Origin: Aporrectodea caliginosa
Lineage: Eukaryota > Annelida > Clitellata > Crassiclitellata > Lumbricidae
Direction: 5' to 3'
Length of the DNA stretch: 64,000 nt
NCBI GenBank assembly: GCA_020284085.1
Contig: JACEVL010000415.1
Coordinates: forward strand, 2,788,227-2,852,226
In this document: positions 43,024-53,836 of the stretch, one piece after another
Numbering within the stretch: position 1 is the first letter of the stretch
Layout: the number at the start of each line of letters is the position of its first letter
Program-made: the position numbers and the translations under genes
Notes under the pieces: model-generated
What the model saw: the letters and a program-made list of their open reading frames with translations, nothing else
The model's database searches: none
What the model was told of the DNA's origin: nothing

Positions 43024-44860
43024 CGTAAGCAGGAATGTGGCGGTCTAATGAGGATTCTTCGGCTCAATATATGCAGCATACAAACAAATGAAGAGAAACC
43101 AGAATTTCTCATCTTAGGTCTACCAGAATGGGTAAAGATTTCTGAACTGGATAACGAACCTGAGGCATCAAACGCCCATGTAGATCTGTGAATAATCGAA
43201 GTGACCGACATTGCACTGAAGTCCTGATATTGCACGAAGTTACCAAATGACTGTGATTTAACTTTTCGCCGAAAACTCGAACAAACACCCCGAATATCGT
43301 AAAACATTATTATGTTTTAATCACGAGAAATTCAACAATTAATGCGCCGATTACTATAGTAGTTCATTCTGAAATATAACTTCAAGTTCATCATACTGAC
43401 ATTTCATCATCTCTTGATGACTTTTAATATCAACAAAGTTAACAAAACTGTTCTATTGAACTTTGCCCAAGGATAATCGAACACCGCTGTATAGAGTACT
43501 GTATAGGTGTAGGATTGTGAAGCCCTGACGGTAAAGAGTCGGTCTTCTGTCTTGAGAAAAATGTCTTCTGACATTGAGTTGCATAACTTCGCATCCTCAG
43601 ACTCCCTTGCCGACATTGTGAGGAATCTTGTAGTTGACATTTATGAGTATTTTCACGTCCATCTCGATTCCACCTCCATTTGTTCTTCCTTCTAACTTAG
43701 TCCTCTCTCATCATTCTTTTTATCCCTCGGCGCATTCCATGACAACGACAAAAGAAACAACACAGAACTACCGACAAAGTGAGCTTACGGGGTTTTACGC
43801 CACGCCAGAGGTCCTGCCATGTAACGAGCTTACGGGGTTTTACGCCACGCCAGAGGACCAGCAGGTCAACGTACTACAAACAAACTACTGACGAATAAAT
43901 ACAAAAACGAACGAACAAACCCCACGAGCTTACTGGATATTAGGTCACGCCGGAAGCCCATGGGGCCGCTAACTCACAAACAACTACTAACACAAACCCA
44001 GACGATTCAGAGCCATAGTGCAATGTAACATGCATCACCCTCGATCCCATCTCTTTAATAGGCAGAATCATCGTCGCCAACCACAGGTGCCTACAAGAAA
44101 CACAGTTAAACCACAAAGGTTATTCACGTTATAACAGCTATGTAGTGTCATTATACGAAAGAATAATAAAGTACAAGATTATCCGGCTGGCGCGGTCTGT
44201 ACTGGTCGGTACCGCACTGATATAGGCGTATACATCAGGACGCTTCATGTTCCAGTCAACCAGGTCAGCGATCGTTGAGCTCAGCTGATCATGCAGCTCT
44301 TCACGTACTGCGCTTCTGTATATCAACTCAACTCCATAGTATCTTCTCATGTCTCGAATCTTCCTCTAGAGGAACATGCTTCCGCTGTACATACCTATGC
44401 GGCATTTAGCACTGTTCAGCAAACATTTTCAAAATGTCTTAAAATGCACATAACTATTTAGCTGAGATAGATAGTTAAGCAGGAAGATTCGAGTCATGCA
44501 GGAGGAGGAGGACGAGGAGGACGAGGACGAGGACGAGGAGGGAAGAAGAAGGGGGAGGAGGAGGAGCAGTTACTTAAGCTAACTTGAGAGGCAGCTATGG
44601 TTGAGGTGATGGAGACTTCCTTTTTAACCTCGGCATATGAGTACGGGTAGCCAGTCCTCTCCCCGCCGTCTCATCTTCCCACAGACAGTGTAGGGTCAGT
44701 GTACTCATTCTAGCCGAGATGGAAGCTAAAGCGAGAGAAAAGTTTTAAGCTCAAGTCTGGGTAAGTTTAAAAATAAAGTAAGGCAAGAAACACTCAGATG
44801 AAGTAAAAATCAATTTCACTCTGTGCCTTACACCATCAAGATTCATTCATTTAATTTCAT
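43024..44860. other. Intergenic stretch with short repeats
   Basis: No supported gene is seen. At 43779-43960 two tandem copies of CGAGCTTACGGGGTTTTACG / CCACGCCAGAGG lie side by side, and a diverged third copy follows near 43925. A GA-rich run (GAGGAGGAGGACGAGGAGG and similar) spans 44500-44568. Confidence 0.5.
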
Positions 44861-44865
44861 TTCAG

Positions 44866-45130
44866 ATATTTATATAGCGCCCCTTCAAGATTTCTACTCA
44901 GAGGCGCTCCCGACTACAGCGCGGACACTGAATCGGAGTTTCACGCCGAAGCGCATGAGCAATTGCGAGTGAAGGACTTGCCCAGGGTCCCTACGCGGCG
45001 GCTTGAGGTGGATTCGAACCCGCAACCCTATGGCTGCAAGGCACCAAATATACCCCTTGAGGTGGATTCGAACCCGCAACCCTCCGGCTGCAAGGCACCG
45101 AACATACCTCTACACCACCGCGCCCCACAA
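44866..45130 (-). mobile_element. tRNA-derived SINE, family 1, with duplicated box B segment
   Basis: On the minus strand: a head with GGCGCGGTGGTGTAGAGG, box B GGGTTCGAATCCACC, then a second copy of the about 51-bp box B segment, then the body and the tail GGGAGCGCCTCTGAGTAG..GGGGCGCTATATAAAT. The duplicate lies at 45006-45056 and 45057-45107 and gives the copy two box B motifs. Confidence 0.88.
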
Positions 45131-45219
45131 GGTAAGATAGGTCTTACCTGTACGAATCAGCCTTTCAGGCTTTCACCAGAAACAGAGAAGCTACAAAGAA
45201 GCTTCCTTCCTTCAGCCGT

Positions 45220-45371
45220 CGAGTCCTTAGAACACGGGCAGGTAGCAAAGGAACACGGGGAGGACACTAGGACCGATGATGGTGGAGACTGGCGGCGAGC
45301 TGCCGCAGGAGACAAGGAGAACAGAAACGCCACCAAGTCCTAGTAACATGGGCACTCCTCAACTCGCCACA
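45220..45371 (-). mobile_element. Partial LTR of the Ty3/gypsy family (outer copy)
   Basis: It matches the right LTR from GCCGTCGAGTC through GGAACACGG repeats to CTCAACTCGCCACA. Its minus-strand start TGTGGCGAGTTGAGG is preceded by the purine-rich tract GAGGGGGAGAAT (45372-45383 on the complement), the usual polypurine tract and 3'LTR junction. It is cut off at about 45220. Confidence 0.75.
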
Positions 45372-45458
45372 ATTCTCCCCCTCTGCGATCGGGAATATCC
45401 CCATTCCCTCAGACGGGAAACGGACCAACGGCCCAACAAACAAAAGCAACAACGACCA
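45372..45458 (-). mobile_element. Duplicated Ty3/gypsy 3' internal segment
   Basis: TTCTCCCCCTCTGCGATCGG and CCCCATTCCCTCAGACGGG recur at 45822-45910. The end of the internal region is therefore present twice, once on each side of the middle LTR piece. Confidence 0.75.
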
Positions 45459-45819
45459 TGTTCTGGTCAAGCTGCACTTCTATTTATACCCGCCCGAAAA
45501 ACTAAGCCTAGGGAACTTAACCAAGGAACTTAGCCTAAGGAACTACGCCTAGGAACTTAGCCATATAGAACTTAGCCTAGGGGTGGGGTGAGGAACATGG
45601 GCTACCGGCTGACTAGGTCAACGGACCACGGAGAGAAACACTAGGGCCGAAGGGGGAGAGAACAGGCGGCAGCAATGGTAGGAGTGGTTTGGTGTTGTCA
45701 GGTCGGGAGCGCCTCTGAGGAGGATTTCTTGAAGTGGCGCTATATAAATTTACGATTATGATTACGAATACGAGGAGGCAAGGAGAACAGAAACGATAAC
45801 AGGTCCAGGAACACGGGCA
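45459..45819 (-). mobile_element. 3' LTR of the Ty3/gypsy element, carrying a SINE/LINE tail insertion
   Basis: It matches the right LTR from GCTGCACTTCTATT through repeated GGAACTTAGCCTA units, GAGGAACATGGGCTACC and ACTAGGGCCGAAGG, to AGGAGAACAGAAACG. It is broken at 45703-45770 by a shared tail copy (GTCGGGAGCGCCTCTGAGG...GGCGCTATATAAATTTACG). The terminal CTCAACTCGCCACA is missing. The end positions are approximate. Confidence 0.75.
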
Positions 45820-46201
45820 TTCTCCCCCTCTACGATCGGGAATGTCCCCATTCCCTCAGACGGGAAACGGTCCAACGGCCCAACAAACAAAAGCAACGAC
45901 CATGTTCTGTTCAACCACAAAAAATGGCCAACGGGCCCAGTCTGTCGAAAGTCTAAAAGTCCTCGGCCAGTTCCCAGCCATCTATTTAAGAAAAACAGCC
46001 AATGAACCCAAAAGTCCCTGAAACTTAACCAAAAAGTTCTAATCGTCAGTGGCCAACGGGCCAAACCAAAAACCGCCGATCCACGGCAACAAAAACAACA
46101 TATTCTACGTGCGAAACTGTTATCATTCGAGAATCCAAGTTCATTGTCGTCAGCCTTCAGTCGAAATCCGATACCAGGCTTTCCCGGCTACGCTGCGTAG
46201 T

Positions 46202-46678
46202 CTAAGTCTCCATCATCGTCAAGGAATGATTCCGAAGACGGCGGGCGACGTGCTGCTCGCATTGGTAGCGGGCAGATAGGCGAACCGTCCGCTTCGGCCG
46301 CCTGGAGTCCTCATTAGCGACCGGCGTAGTCTCCATCAGACCGTCATCATGAGCAGTGTTTCCGCTCGCTTCGTCCAGGCCATCGTCGAAGCACGGTCGC
46401 AGTTTATCGACCTGGGCGACGAACGGGAGAGAATTCGCTGTCTTTCGTAGCCTGTAGTTGACGAAACTGCATTGTTCCATCAACGTGAAAGGGCTCGCGT
46501 ACATGGGAGCCCACTTGGACCTCCGTCCTTGGTGCCGGCTAGGCGTGTAGTGCCACGCACGATTGCCCGGGGAGAATTCTTCTGACCGAATTTTCATGTC
46601 GTAGGCGTGTTTCCTGCGTTCGGCAAGTTCGGCGGAGACCAGCAGATGCTCCCGCACCAAGCGATATGCGTCCTCCAT
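46202..46678 (-). pseudogene. Ty3/gypsy integrase C-terminal segment
   Basis: An open frame of about 158 residues contains RRKHAYDMKIRSEEFSPGNR, then KWAPMYASPFTLME and VAQVDKLRPCFDD, the GPY/F-like C-terminal module of gypsy integrases. It ends in a basic tail (RRPKRTVRLSARYQ). It is continuous with the core only after frame correction, so it is part of a dead element. Confidence 0.85.
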
Positions 46679-46866
46679 TCGCTCGGCAAAGTCCCCGGTG
46701 TTGACGTTGTAGGTGGCGAGTCGCCGAAAGCATCGGGAGGCATTCCGTACACCAGGACCACGGGTGCCTTGTCGACAACCGGTTGAACATCAAGAAGTTC
46801 GGCGAGTAACCCGTAGCTTCGTGCAGCGACGCCCGGTAGGCGGCGAGGACCGGGGCATGGCAAGTC

Positions 46867-47130
46867 TCAATCCCTTTGATGGCGGCTTATTACTTTCCAC
46901 AACATGGCATTCATGGTCCGGTTGAAGTGCTCAATTAAAACATTTTCACTCGGGTGGTAGCTAGAGGATCTTAGCTTATCAAAATTCGTACCCTGGTCGG
47001 TCAGAATTTGCAACGGAGTCCCGTACTTCACGATCACATTCTCCAATAGGTTCCGTGCCACCGAGATAGCCTCTTGAATGGCCATTGGAATGGCTTCCAC
47101 GAATTTAGTGAACCCGTCCATTACCGTCAA
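46867..47130 (-). pseudogene. Ty3/gypsy integrase catalytic core, distal part
   Basis: It contains VMDGFTKFVEAIPM, ILTDQGTNF (second Asp of the D,D,E triad) and HPSENVLIEHFNRTM (the Glu region). The spacing between ILTDQG and the HP..N box is shortened, implying a deletion. The first Asp motif lies beyond the nested solo LTR, at about 47.76 kb. Confidence 0.88.
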
Positions 47131-47141
47131 AATGTAAGTAT

Positions 47142-47683
47142 TGTAACGGGAATCCCCTTTCTTCCGTCTCAGGAGGCGAGGTAAGGCGCGTGTCGCTCAG
47201 GATGGAAGCGTAAGTAAGGCCTCCGTCGTCTTTCGAAGGACTTCGCGTCTGCCAACCGACTAGCCTAGTCAATGTCACCCTTCAGACGGTTTCAAATAGC
47301 AATCATTATTCATCTCAACAACCACCAGATACAAAATACTATACAAAAGCGGTGCTATATATACACCTCCCCGTGGCAGGGAGTAGGCTAAGTTGAGGCT
47401 GGGGCTAAGAGGCCGAGCCTAGGAGGCCGACACTAAGAGGCCGAGGCTAAGAGGCCGAGGCTAGAGGCTAAGAGGCTGAGCTAGAGCACCACGGCGGCGG
47501 CGACATGCCGAGACAAGAGGCCGAGGCTAAGAGGCTGAGGCTAGGAGGCCGAGCCTAGGACGCCGAGCCTAGGAGGCTGAGGCTAAGAGGCTGAGCCTAA
47601 GAGGCCGAGCCTAAGAGCACCACGGCGGCGGCGACATGCCAAGAAAAGAGGCTGGGTTGGCGACCACCCCAAAATTCGCCACA
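47142..47683. mobile_element. Solo LTR of another element nested in the gypsy integrase
   Basis: The 542-bp block has ends TGTAACGGGAAT and GAATTCGCCACA (TG..CA) and is flanked by GTAT on both sides (47138-47141 and 47684-47687). Integrase coding resumes on each side. Inside are tandem GAGGCCGAGGCTAA / GAGGCTGAGCCTAGGAGG units and a TATA-like CTATATATACACC near 47346. No internal region is present, as expected after LTR-LTR recombination. Confidence 0.82.
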
Positions 47684-47689
47684 GTATGT

Positions 47690-48120
47690 CCCGTAGACTA
47701 CGCGGACTAGGACCCGTGATGTCTATGCTAAGACGCTCCCATGACTCCCCGCATGGTAACAGCTGGAGAGGGCAATGCCCTTTGAGGGTGACCCCGGCGA
47801 TATTGGCTACATCGCTGACAAAACCGCCTAACATCCCCTGACCAAATCACCCAATACGCCCCGCGTCGAATTTGCCACCGCGTGCGGCGAACACCCAGAT
47901 GGCCTCCCGTTACTCCAGTATGGGCAAGCCTCAGGAACTCCTCTCTCTTCGTCTTGGGCATCAGTACCTGGTCCACGCCGTTCACCGTTTGGCCATAGAT
48001 CACTCCGTATCGCATGCACAACCGATCTTTCTGATGCCAATGAATCTTGATGGTCTCGCTTTCTTGAATGATTTCTACAAGATCGGGATCCCCTGAACCC
48101 TCTTCCAACCAACCGGGCAC
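47690..48120 (-). pseudogene. Ty3/gypsy integrase zinc-binding and core start
   Basis: It encodes RLAHTGVTGGHLGVRRTRWQ and RRFCQRCSQYRRGH, the H-H-C-C zinc-binding module. After a frame change comes WERLSIDITGPSPRS, the first catalytic Asp motif (D.TGP). The frame then stops at the solo LTR boundary. Confidence 0.87.
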
Positions 48121-48563
48121 TACCCTGAGGTCTAGGTCTTCCCCTGGGTACTCTCAACCGGCAGCTGCATTCGGCGGAGGAAGTTCGCACGCCTCAGTCA
48201 CCGCGGCCACCATGACCGAATCCAGCCAGCCACATGGGCGACATGGCAAACGCGATAGGGCGTCGTCATTCCCGTGCTTTCGACCGGACCGGTGCACTAT
48301 CTGAAATTCAAATTCCGCGAGGCGCTCCAGCTATCGCCCTTGCTGACCGATTGGCTCCGGAGTACGTTGCAACCACTACAATGCGGCGTAGTCGGTTCTC
48401 AAAAGGAACGGGCGTCCCCGCATATACTGTCGATAAAATATACTATTGCCAACAGCTCTTTCCTGGTGACACAATAGTTTCACTCGGCAGCAGACAAGAG
48501 GCGGCTCCCATATGTTATCACTCGTTCCGCGCCCTCTATGCGCTTGGACAACACAGCTCCTAA

Positions 48564-49052
48564 TCATAGATTACACGCGTCGCAGTCCAGCACGTATATC
48601 CCCTCGTCTCTAGGTAACGCTGTAATCGGCGCGGTCGTCAAAGCAACCTTCAGAAGGTCAAACGTTTCCTCACAGGCGTCGTCCCAAGCGAACACCCTAC
48701 CCTTCTTGGTCAAGGCAAACAATGGGGCGGATAAAGTGGAAAAGTCTCGTATAAACTGTCGGTAGTACGAGCACACACAAAAAAATGATCGTACATCCCG
48801 TAACCGTTGTGGTACAGGCCAGTCCACGATATTCTGCACCTTAAGCGGATCCATAGCCACTCCGTCTGGCGTCACTACATGGCCTAAGAAACAAACAGTC
48901 CGTCTCAGCAATTGGCACTTGCTCGGCTTCAGGTTAAGGTTAGCGCCCCGTAGGAATACATGCTCAAGCCCCCGGTGTACTCCCGGAAAATAATCACGGT
49001 GTCTAGATAGACCAGATAAACCTCGAAGTTCAACCCGGACACGACGATGCAC
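48564..49052 (-). pseudogene. Ty3/gypsy RT thumb and RNase H start
   Basis: It contains LNLKPSKCQLLRRTVCFLGH, VVTPDGVAMDP, YYRQFIRDFSTLSAPLFALTK and a terminal VLDCDAC. This is the gypsy RT connection and RNase H onset (canonical TDAS); the Asp is retained in DCDAC. Confidence 0.88.
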
Positions 49053-49630
49053 GTTAGCCGCTGGAAAATGGGCGCGCTACAAAGCCCGAACGGCTTCGCC
49101 TTCCATCCAAAAATTCCCCTTCGCGTGAAAAACGCGGTCTTATCGGCCTCTTTCGGGTCCATCGCTACCTGATGATACCCGCTTCTCAAATCTACCGTAC
49201 TGAACTATCCAGCGCCCGCAAGAGCGTCCAGACATTCGTCTATCTGCGGGAGCGGATACGAATCTTTCTTCGTCCTCTCGTTTAACTGCCGATAATCTAT
49301 ACAAAATCTAAAAGAGCCATCTTTCTTACGGGCCCCCACAACATTGGCAGCCCACTCGTTCACAGCTGGTTCTATAATTCCATCGGCCAACATGCTGTCC
49401 AGCTGGCTTTCAACAGCGGCCCTATGCGGCAGCTGGTGGCGTCTTAAAGGCTGTCGTACAGGACGCGCATCCTCCGTCTCAATCTTATGCGTGCAAGCCG
49501 ATGTTATTTCCAGGTCCCGATCGGAAACGAAGAAAAAATCCCCGCACTCTACCAGCATCTTACTCAATCTTTCTCGGATCTCCGGCGGCGTATCGTCGGA
49601 TAGATCTGCTAGCAATATTGCGCTGGACAA
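48929..49630 (-). pseudogene. Ty3/gypsy reverse transcriptase palm/fingers
   Basis: The first frame (49630-49205) contains SFRFCIDYRQLNERTKKDSY and PLPQIDECLDALAGAG, then a TAG stop. The next contains DLRSGYHQVAMDPKEADKTA and FGLCSAPIFQRL, and a catalytic box reading YLDTVIIF, where gypsy elements normally have a second Asp. The stop and the catalytic replacement show that the enzyme is dead. Confidence 0.9.
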
Positions 49631-50096
49631 TACCGTATCAACTGGTAATACGTTCCCATCGCTCTCCCTGTTCGACTCAACCTACACCGGGTGTAACCCT
49701 CCTAGGAGCTGATCCTTGGGCAACCTAACCGGGCTCTCAGATAAATTTACCACCCTCACCCAGGTATCTGCGTAATCACCGACCACTACACGGGCAAGAC
49801 ACCCCCGGATTGGATCTCCTTAGCCTCCATCATCCAGGAGGGTGCTACCGTAGTCAGATCCCGTACAAAGTCTTAACCGATACATCGCTCTCGCATTTAG
49901 GGGACACTATGAGCTCCTCGGCGACAACCACGCGCCGGGAGCACGTAGACCCATTACACCTCACCAGGGAGATACGCCTACGTCCAACGAAGAAGGCCCA
50001 GTCCCAAAACCTTAGTGGCAGCGATGTTCCCTTAACCAATCCATCCCCAACATGGGCTCAGCAATCTGGTTGGACAACAGAGACGAGGTTTGGATC

Positions 50097-50474
50097 TTAA
50101 AACCCCTCAATACCTTTAATGGGCACCAGGACCTCCCCAAGGACACATATATCAGACCCATTAGCAGCCATAAAAAAGCGATTGCAAGAGTGAAGTTCTA
50201 ACCCGTCGACAATAGATGACGGCACCAGGCTGAATTCCGATCCGGTGTCGATCAGGCACAGCTGCGATCGTCCCGCTGATGTAGATGGCGTTCTTACTGC
50301 CGCGTTTCGGCAGACTTGCACGTGTCGTATGATTCCTGGCCAGCGGGTCCGGCGGTGTCGCAGCTTCACCCTCAGTCGGTGCGGTCCCGTCCGGGCGGCA
50401 CCGGGAGCGGTGTGCTTGGCGGTAATTGCGCGAGATGTGACCGGCTTGTCCAGAGTTGTAGCAGGTCGACTCAA
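50097..50474 (-). pseudogene. Ty3/gypsy protease with degenerate zinc knuckle
   Basis: It encodes LIDTGSEFSLVPSSIV, the retropepsin active-site motif DTGS, about 70 residues into the frame, followed by FFMAANGSDICVLGE. Just upstream near 50470-50430, CYNSGQAGHISRNY looks like a CCHC knuckle with its second and fourth Cys replaced by Ser and Tyr. Confidence 0.85.
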
Positions 50475-50530
50475 CCTACACCGGGTGTAACCCTCCTAGG
50501 ATCTCATCCTTGGGCAACCTATCCGGGATC

Positions 50531-51448
50531 TCATTTAAATTTATCACCCTCACCCGGGTATCTGCGTCGCGATTTCTCCGTCTGGCGGTCTTGTTCGGGG
50601 CGAGCGTCGTGACCCGGTCCGTCGTGCGTCTGAGTTCCGTGGCGGAGATCCCGGAATTGACGGTCGATTCGCTGCTCCATCTCTCGCTGCCAGTTCCGCT
50701 GTTCATCCCGCTGAGTCGTCAGAAACAGATCAAGCTGCGCCTGCAACTGGGTATCCAAGTCGGTTTCCTGGGTTCCACGAACTCTTTTCGGCGGTCATCT
50801 GCGGTCATCGGAGTCGGTCGCTCGCTGGTAGGCTTCTAGACGCAGCGCCGTCCGATAAGCTTCATCGAGAGTCTTCGGCTCTCACTCGCGTACCATGAAC
50901 AAAAGTGCTCGGTCTCTCATCGCTTCCAAGAAGGAGTCCTTCGCGATGATCTGCGAGGTCTCGTTGCAGGGCAAGGGTTATGCTAACACGTCCAGAGAGC
51001 CGCGTGGCAGCTTTTCCAGCGCACAACGTAAGTAGTCGACCTTGTCCGAGGCTGTGCACTTGTTGTGCCTCGAAAAGACCTCGAATTGCACCAGAAACGA
51101 CTCCAGCGATCCCGTCCCATCGAATTTGCCGGGTTTCATCGGTGTCGGTTGGTTTCGCAGCAGGCCACCGACACTCTCCAGCAGATTCGGCATCAAAGTT
51201 GTCGACTGGCAGGAGAAACTGCGTACCCCACTTCTGGTACCAGTGTCGCGGAAACCCGCCGTCTGCGCTCTCCGGGCAGCAGGGGAGAGTTTGGGTTTGC
51301 ACGAAGCAACAGATCGCGTGTGGCTCGAAGAAGCGCAAGTCCGGCCTCCATGGTATTTCAAAGGACTTACCGCGCTCCGTCGATCGGTCGTCAGAATCAA
51401 CACCAACACGTCACTAGGTTTTTGACACGATATATTCAACACAATCAA
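50531..51448 (-). pseudogene. Ty3/gypsy gag region (fragmented)
   Basis: Broken frames include PTPMKPGKFDGTGSLESFLV, QFEVFSRHNKCTASDKVDYL and RCALEKLPRGSL, the gag core pattern KFDGT..LE.FL..FE.......W....K...L...L.G.A. The downstream part (50758-50531) is Gln/Arg-rich (AQLDLFLTTQRDEQRNWQRE). Confidence 0.82.
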
Positions 51449-51575
51449 AGTACTGTTCAGTACTGACTCTCAGATGGACTCTGCACAAAGACGGACTCTC
51501 TACAAAGACTGACTCTCCACATAGACGGACTCTCTACAAAGACGTACGAACTCTCTACAAAGGCGGACTCTCTAC

Positions 51576-52102
51576 TGTACTACGCTGCACTTCTATTTTT
51601 ACCCGTGCAGAGAACTTAGCCTACGGAACTTAGCCTAGGAACTTAGCCTAGGAACTTAGCCTAGGAACTTAGCCTAGGAGCTTAGGCTAGGAAACTTAGC
51701 CTAGGGGTGAGGTGAGGAACATGGGCTACCAGCTGACTATAGGTCAAAGGAACACGGAGAGAACACTAGGGCCGAAGGCGGATAGAACAGGCGGCAAGCG
51801 ATGGCAGGAGGCAAGGTGAACCGAAACGCCACCGGGTCCGGTCCTGGGAACACGGGCAGGCAGCAAAGGAACACGGGGAGGAAAATGGGATCGATGGCGG
51901 TGGGGACAGACGGCGAACGACCGCAGGAGGCAAGGAGACAGAAACGCCGTCGAGTCTTAGGAACACGGGCAGGTAGCAAAGGAACACGGAGAGAGCACTA
52001 GGACCGATGACGGTGGAGACAGGCGGCGAGCTGCGGCAGGAGGCAAGGAGAACAGAAACACCACCAGGTCCTAGGAACACGGGAACCCCTCAACTCGCAA
52101 CA
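51576..52102 (-). mobile_element. 5' LTR of the Ty3/gypsy element
   Basis: The block of about 527 bp runs, on the minus strand, from TGTTGCGAGTTGAGGGG to ...GTACA. It shares GCTGCACTTCTATT, repeated GGAACTTAGCCTA units, GAGGAACATGGGCTACC and GGAACACGG blocks with the left LTR pieces. It has repeated internal GGAACACGGGCAGG modules. Inside it (51468-51570, internal side) lie tandem GGACTCTCTACAAAGAC units of the leader. No clear tRNA primer site is recognised. Confidence 0.8.
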
Positions 52103-53176
52103 ATTGTAATTAGTAATTTACATGACAAGGCATCATCCTATGGCGCACCAAAACAACCACAATCAGGTTGATCCCTATTGAACCCTACATACATACAAAC
52201 ATACATAATTATAGACCTACACAACTTAGTATCGTTAACTCGTACATTTTGTCCCAAACCCTCTTATCTATCGCTTTCCTTGGGCTTTTTCATTGGAAAC
52301 TGCAGCCGCTACACGATGTCTAGATTAACTATCCAATCCGCGGTCTCCTCACTTCTCGTTAAATTCCACTATAGTCTCAGGGAAATTCCCTTTCTGACCT
52401 TTAACACTCGCTCAGTATAGGCCTACTGTATCGCCGCCGTCTGACTTGAAGCTGAATGAACCTACACTCCTACAGTATAATTATGGCCTACGTTAAACAT
52501 TATAGCCTACATGTATGATGTAGTTACGCCTTAAGAGTTTTACAAGCTACGATTAGGCCTACGATTATTCACATGAAACGATAATTATTATATTTAACAT
52601 ATGCATGCATGGTCATATACCACATCTGTAAGATGTCAGTAATGTAATGGCCTATAGTTAATGCAATGTCATGGTTGCCCTGACGCACTTTAAAAATGCA
52701 TAAAATAATGTCGGCTTAATAATTATTATCAAAGCACAGATAAGCAAATTATCTACCAATGACTACCATAATACGATCAGACGATACAGATATATGGAGA
52801 TTGGCATTAATTATTACCCTATATCGCGTGAACTAAATTTTCTGAAAAAAGTTGAAAGGCCGGTTAATCAAGCGTATAAAATCGAATCACATACATTTGC
52901 AAATTCCTCTTCGTTCTTCCACTTCAAACGTCTTCAGACCATGCCCTCATTCGTCTTCAGGTATTTCAGCTTGTTTTAGAATGGTTTCTTAAATTAAATA
53001 AGACAAGGCAACGCCTCTGGCTGCTCACAACGGGATCTGGGTCTAAGGTCAAAATCAAAATAGCTATGACGTCATAATGAAATTCAGTTTTCTTTATCTA
53101 CATAAATATGACGTCTATGGTCCAAAAGTATTTATGACGTCAAATTAGACTTCTTAAGAGGAATCCACATCAATGG
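52103..53176. other. Intergenic, one repeat fragment
   Basis: At 52103-52165 the text GTAATTAGTAATTTACATGAC and AAACAACCACAATCAGG resembles the 16040 repeat family. The rest holds A+T-rich DNA with no supported gene. Confidence 0.4.
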
Positions 53177-53250
53177 AGCGCCTCTGAATGGGAAATCTGG
53201 TAGGGGCGCTATAACAAGTGTTCAAATACAATACAATACAATACAATGGA
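53177..53250 (+). repeat. Shared SINE tail copy with (ATACA)n, plus
   Basis: GGAGCGCCTCTGAATGGG, then TGGTAGGGGCGCTATAACAA, TGTTCAAATACAATACAATA. It is the same tail variant as the full SINE at 53602-53836 but without the head. Confidence 0.85.
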
Positions 53251-53601
53251 CCTGTTACGTCTATGAAAAATGACGTCATAGGCCTAATGCTGGCTGCGGT
53301 CTTTATAATCTTTGATGGGAACAGAAAATTAGAGACAGATACGCAGACAAAAGAAAAGATCGAGTCCGCCAAAACTATGTCTACGTCCGGGCACAGTCCG
53401 GCTGTCGCCCATACGCCTTTTTTGGCCTCTTTTTGTGCGCATAAAAGCATTATAAAAGCAAGTGGCAGACACTTTATAACGGCATGTAGATATATATTTT
53501 CATCAAATTACATAATCATATGCAAACTCAAATCAAAAGTGAGCTCTCTTCTTCAGTATGCTGCTGATTTTATTAGGCCTAGTTGGTAACACTTTAGCAT
53601 A

Positions 53602-53836
53602 CAGGGGCGCGGTGGTGTAGGGGTATGTTCGGTGCCTTGCAGCTGAAGGGTTGCGGGTTCGAATCCACCTCAAAGCCGCCGCGTAGGGACCCTGGGCAAG
53701 TCCTTCACTCGCAATTGCTCATGCGCTTCGGCGTGAAACTCCGATTCAGCGTTCGCGCAGTAGTCGGGAGCGCCTCTGAATGGGAATCTGGTAGGGGCGC
53801 TATAACAATTAAGTGTTCAAATACAATACAATACAT
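53602..53836 (+). mobile_element. tRNA-derived SINE, family 1, full length, plus
   Basis: The copy is complete: the head has GGTGGTGTAGGGGTATG (box A region) and GCGGGTTCGAATCCACC (box B), the body has GTCCTTCACTCGCAATTGC, and the shared tail GTCGGGAGCGCCTCTGAATG..GGGGCGCTATAACAA ends in (ATACA)n. Box A and B spacing and sequence are those of a pol III internal promoter. Confidence 0.92.

Larger units (their letters stand above)
45820..51575 (-). mobile_element. Ty3/gypsy LTR retrotransposon internal region (decayed)
   Basis: Read on the minus strand, gag, protease, reverse transcriptase, RNase H, integrase zinc-binding, integrase core and integrase C-terminal parts occur in the Ty3/gypsy order (integrase after RNase H). 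The frame is broken many times by stops and shifts, and a 542-bp solo LTR lies inside the integrase core. No envelope-like frame is visible. The element is a non-functional fossil. GC content and codon use are higher than in the surrounding A+T-rich DNA, as expected for an inserted element. Confidence 0.93.

Noticed and set aside
43407..43640. Minus-strand frame starting MSARESEDAKLCNSMSEDIF as first exon of the ankyrin gene
   Set aside because: Position and direction are suitable, but the only donors (near ACA|GTACTC) are weak and there is no homology support.
45820..51575. Functional retroelement or endogenous retrovirus with envelope
   Set aside because: Stops, shifts, a replaced RT catalytic residue and a nested insertion show decay; no envelope-like frame is visible.
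53602..53836. Possible tRNA gene
   Set aside because: Boxes A and B are present, but no tRNA cloverleaf with anticodon arm follows, and the same unit with tail is repeated in the window. It is a SINE.
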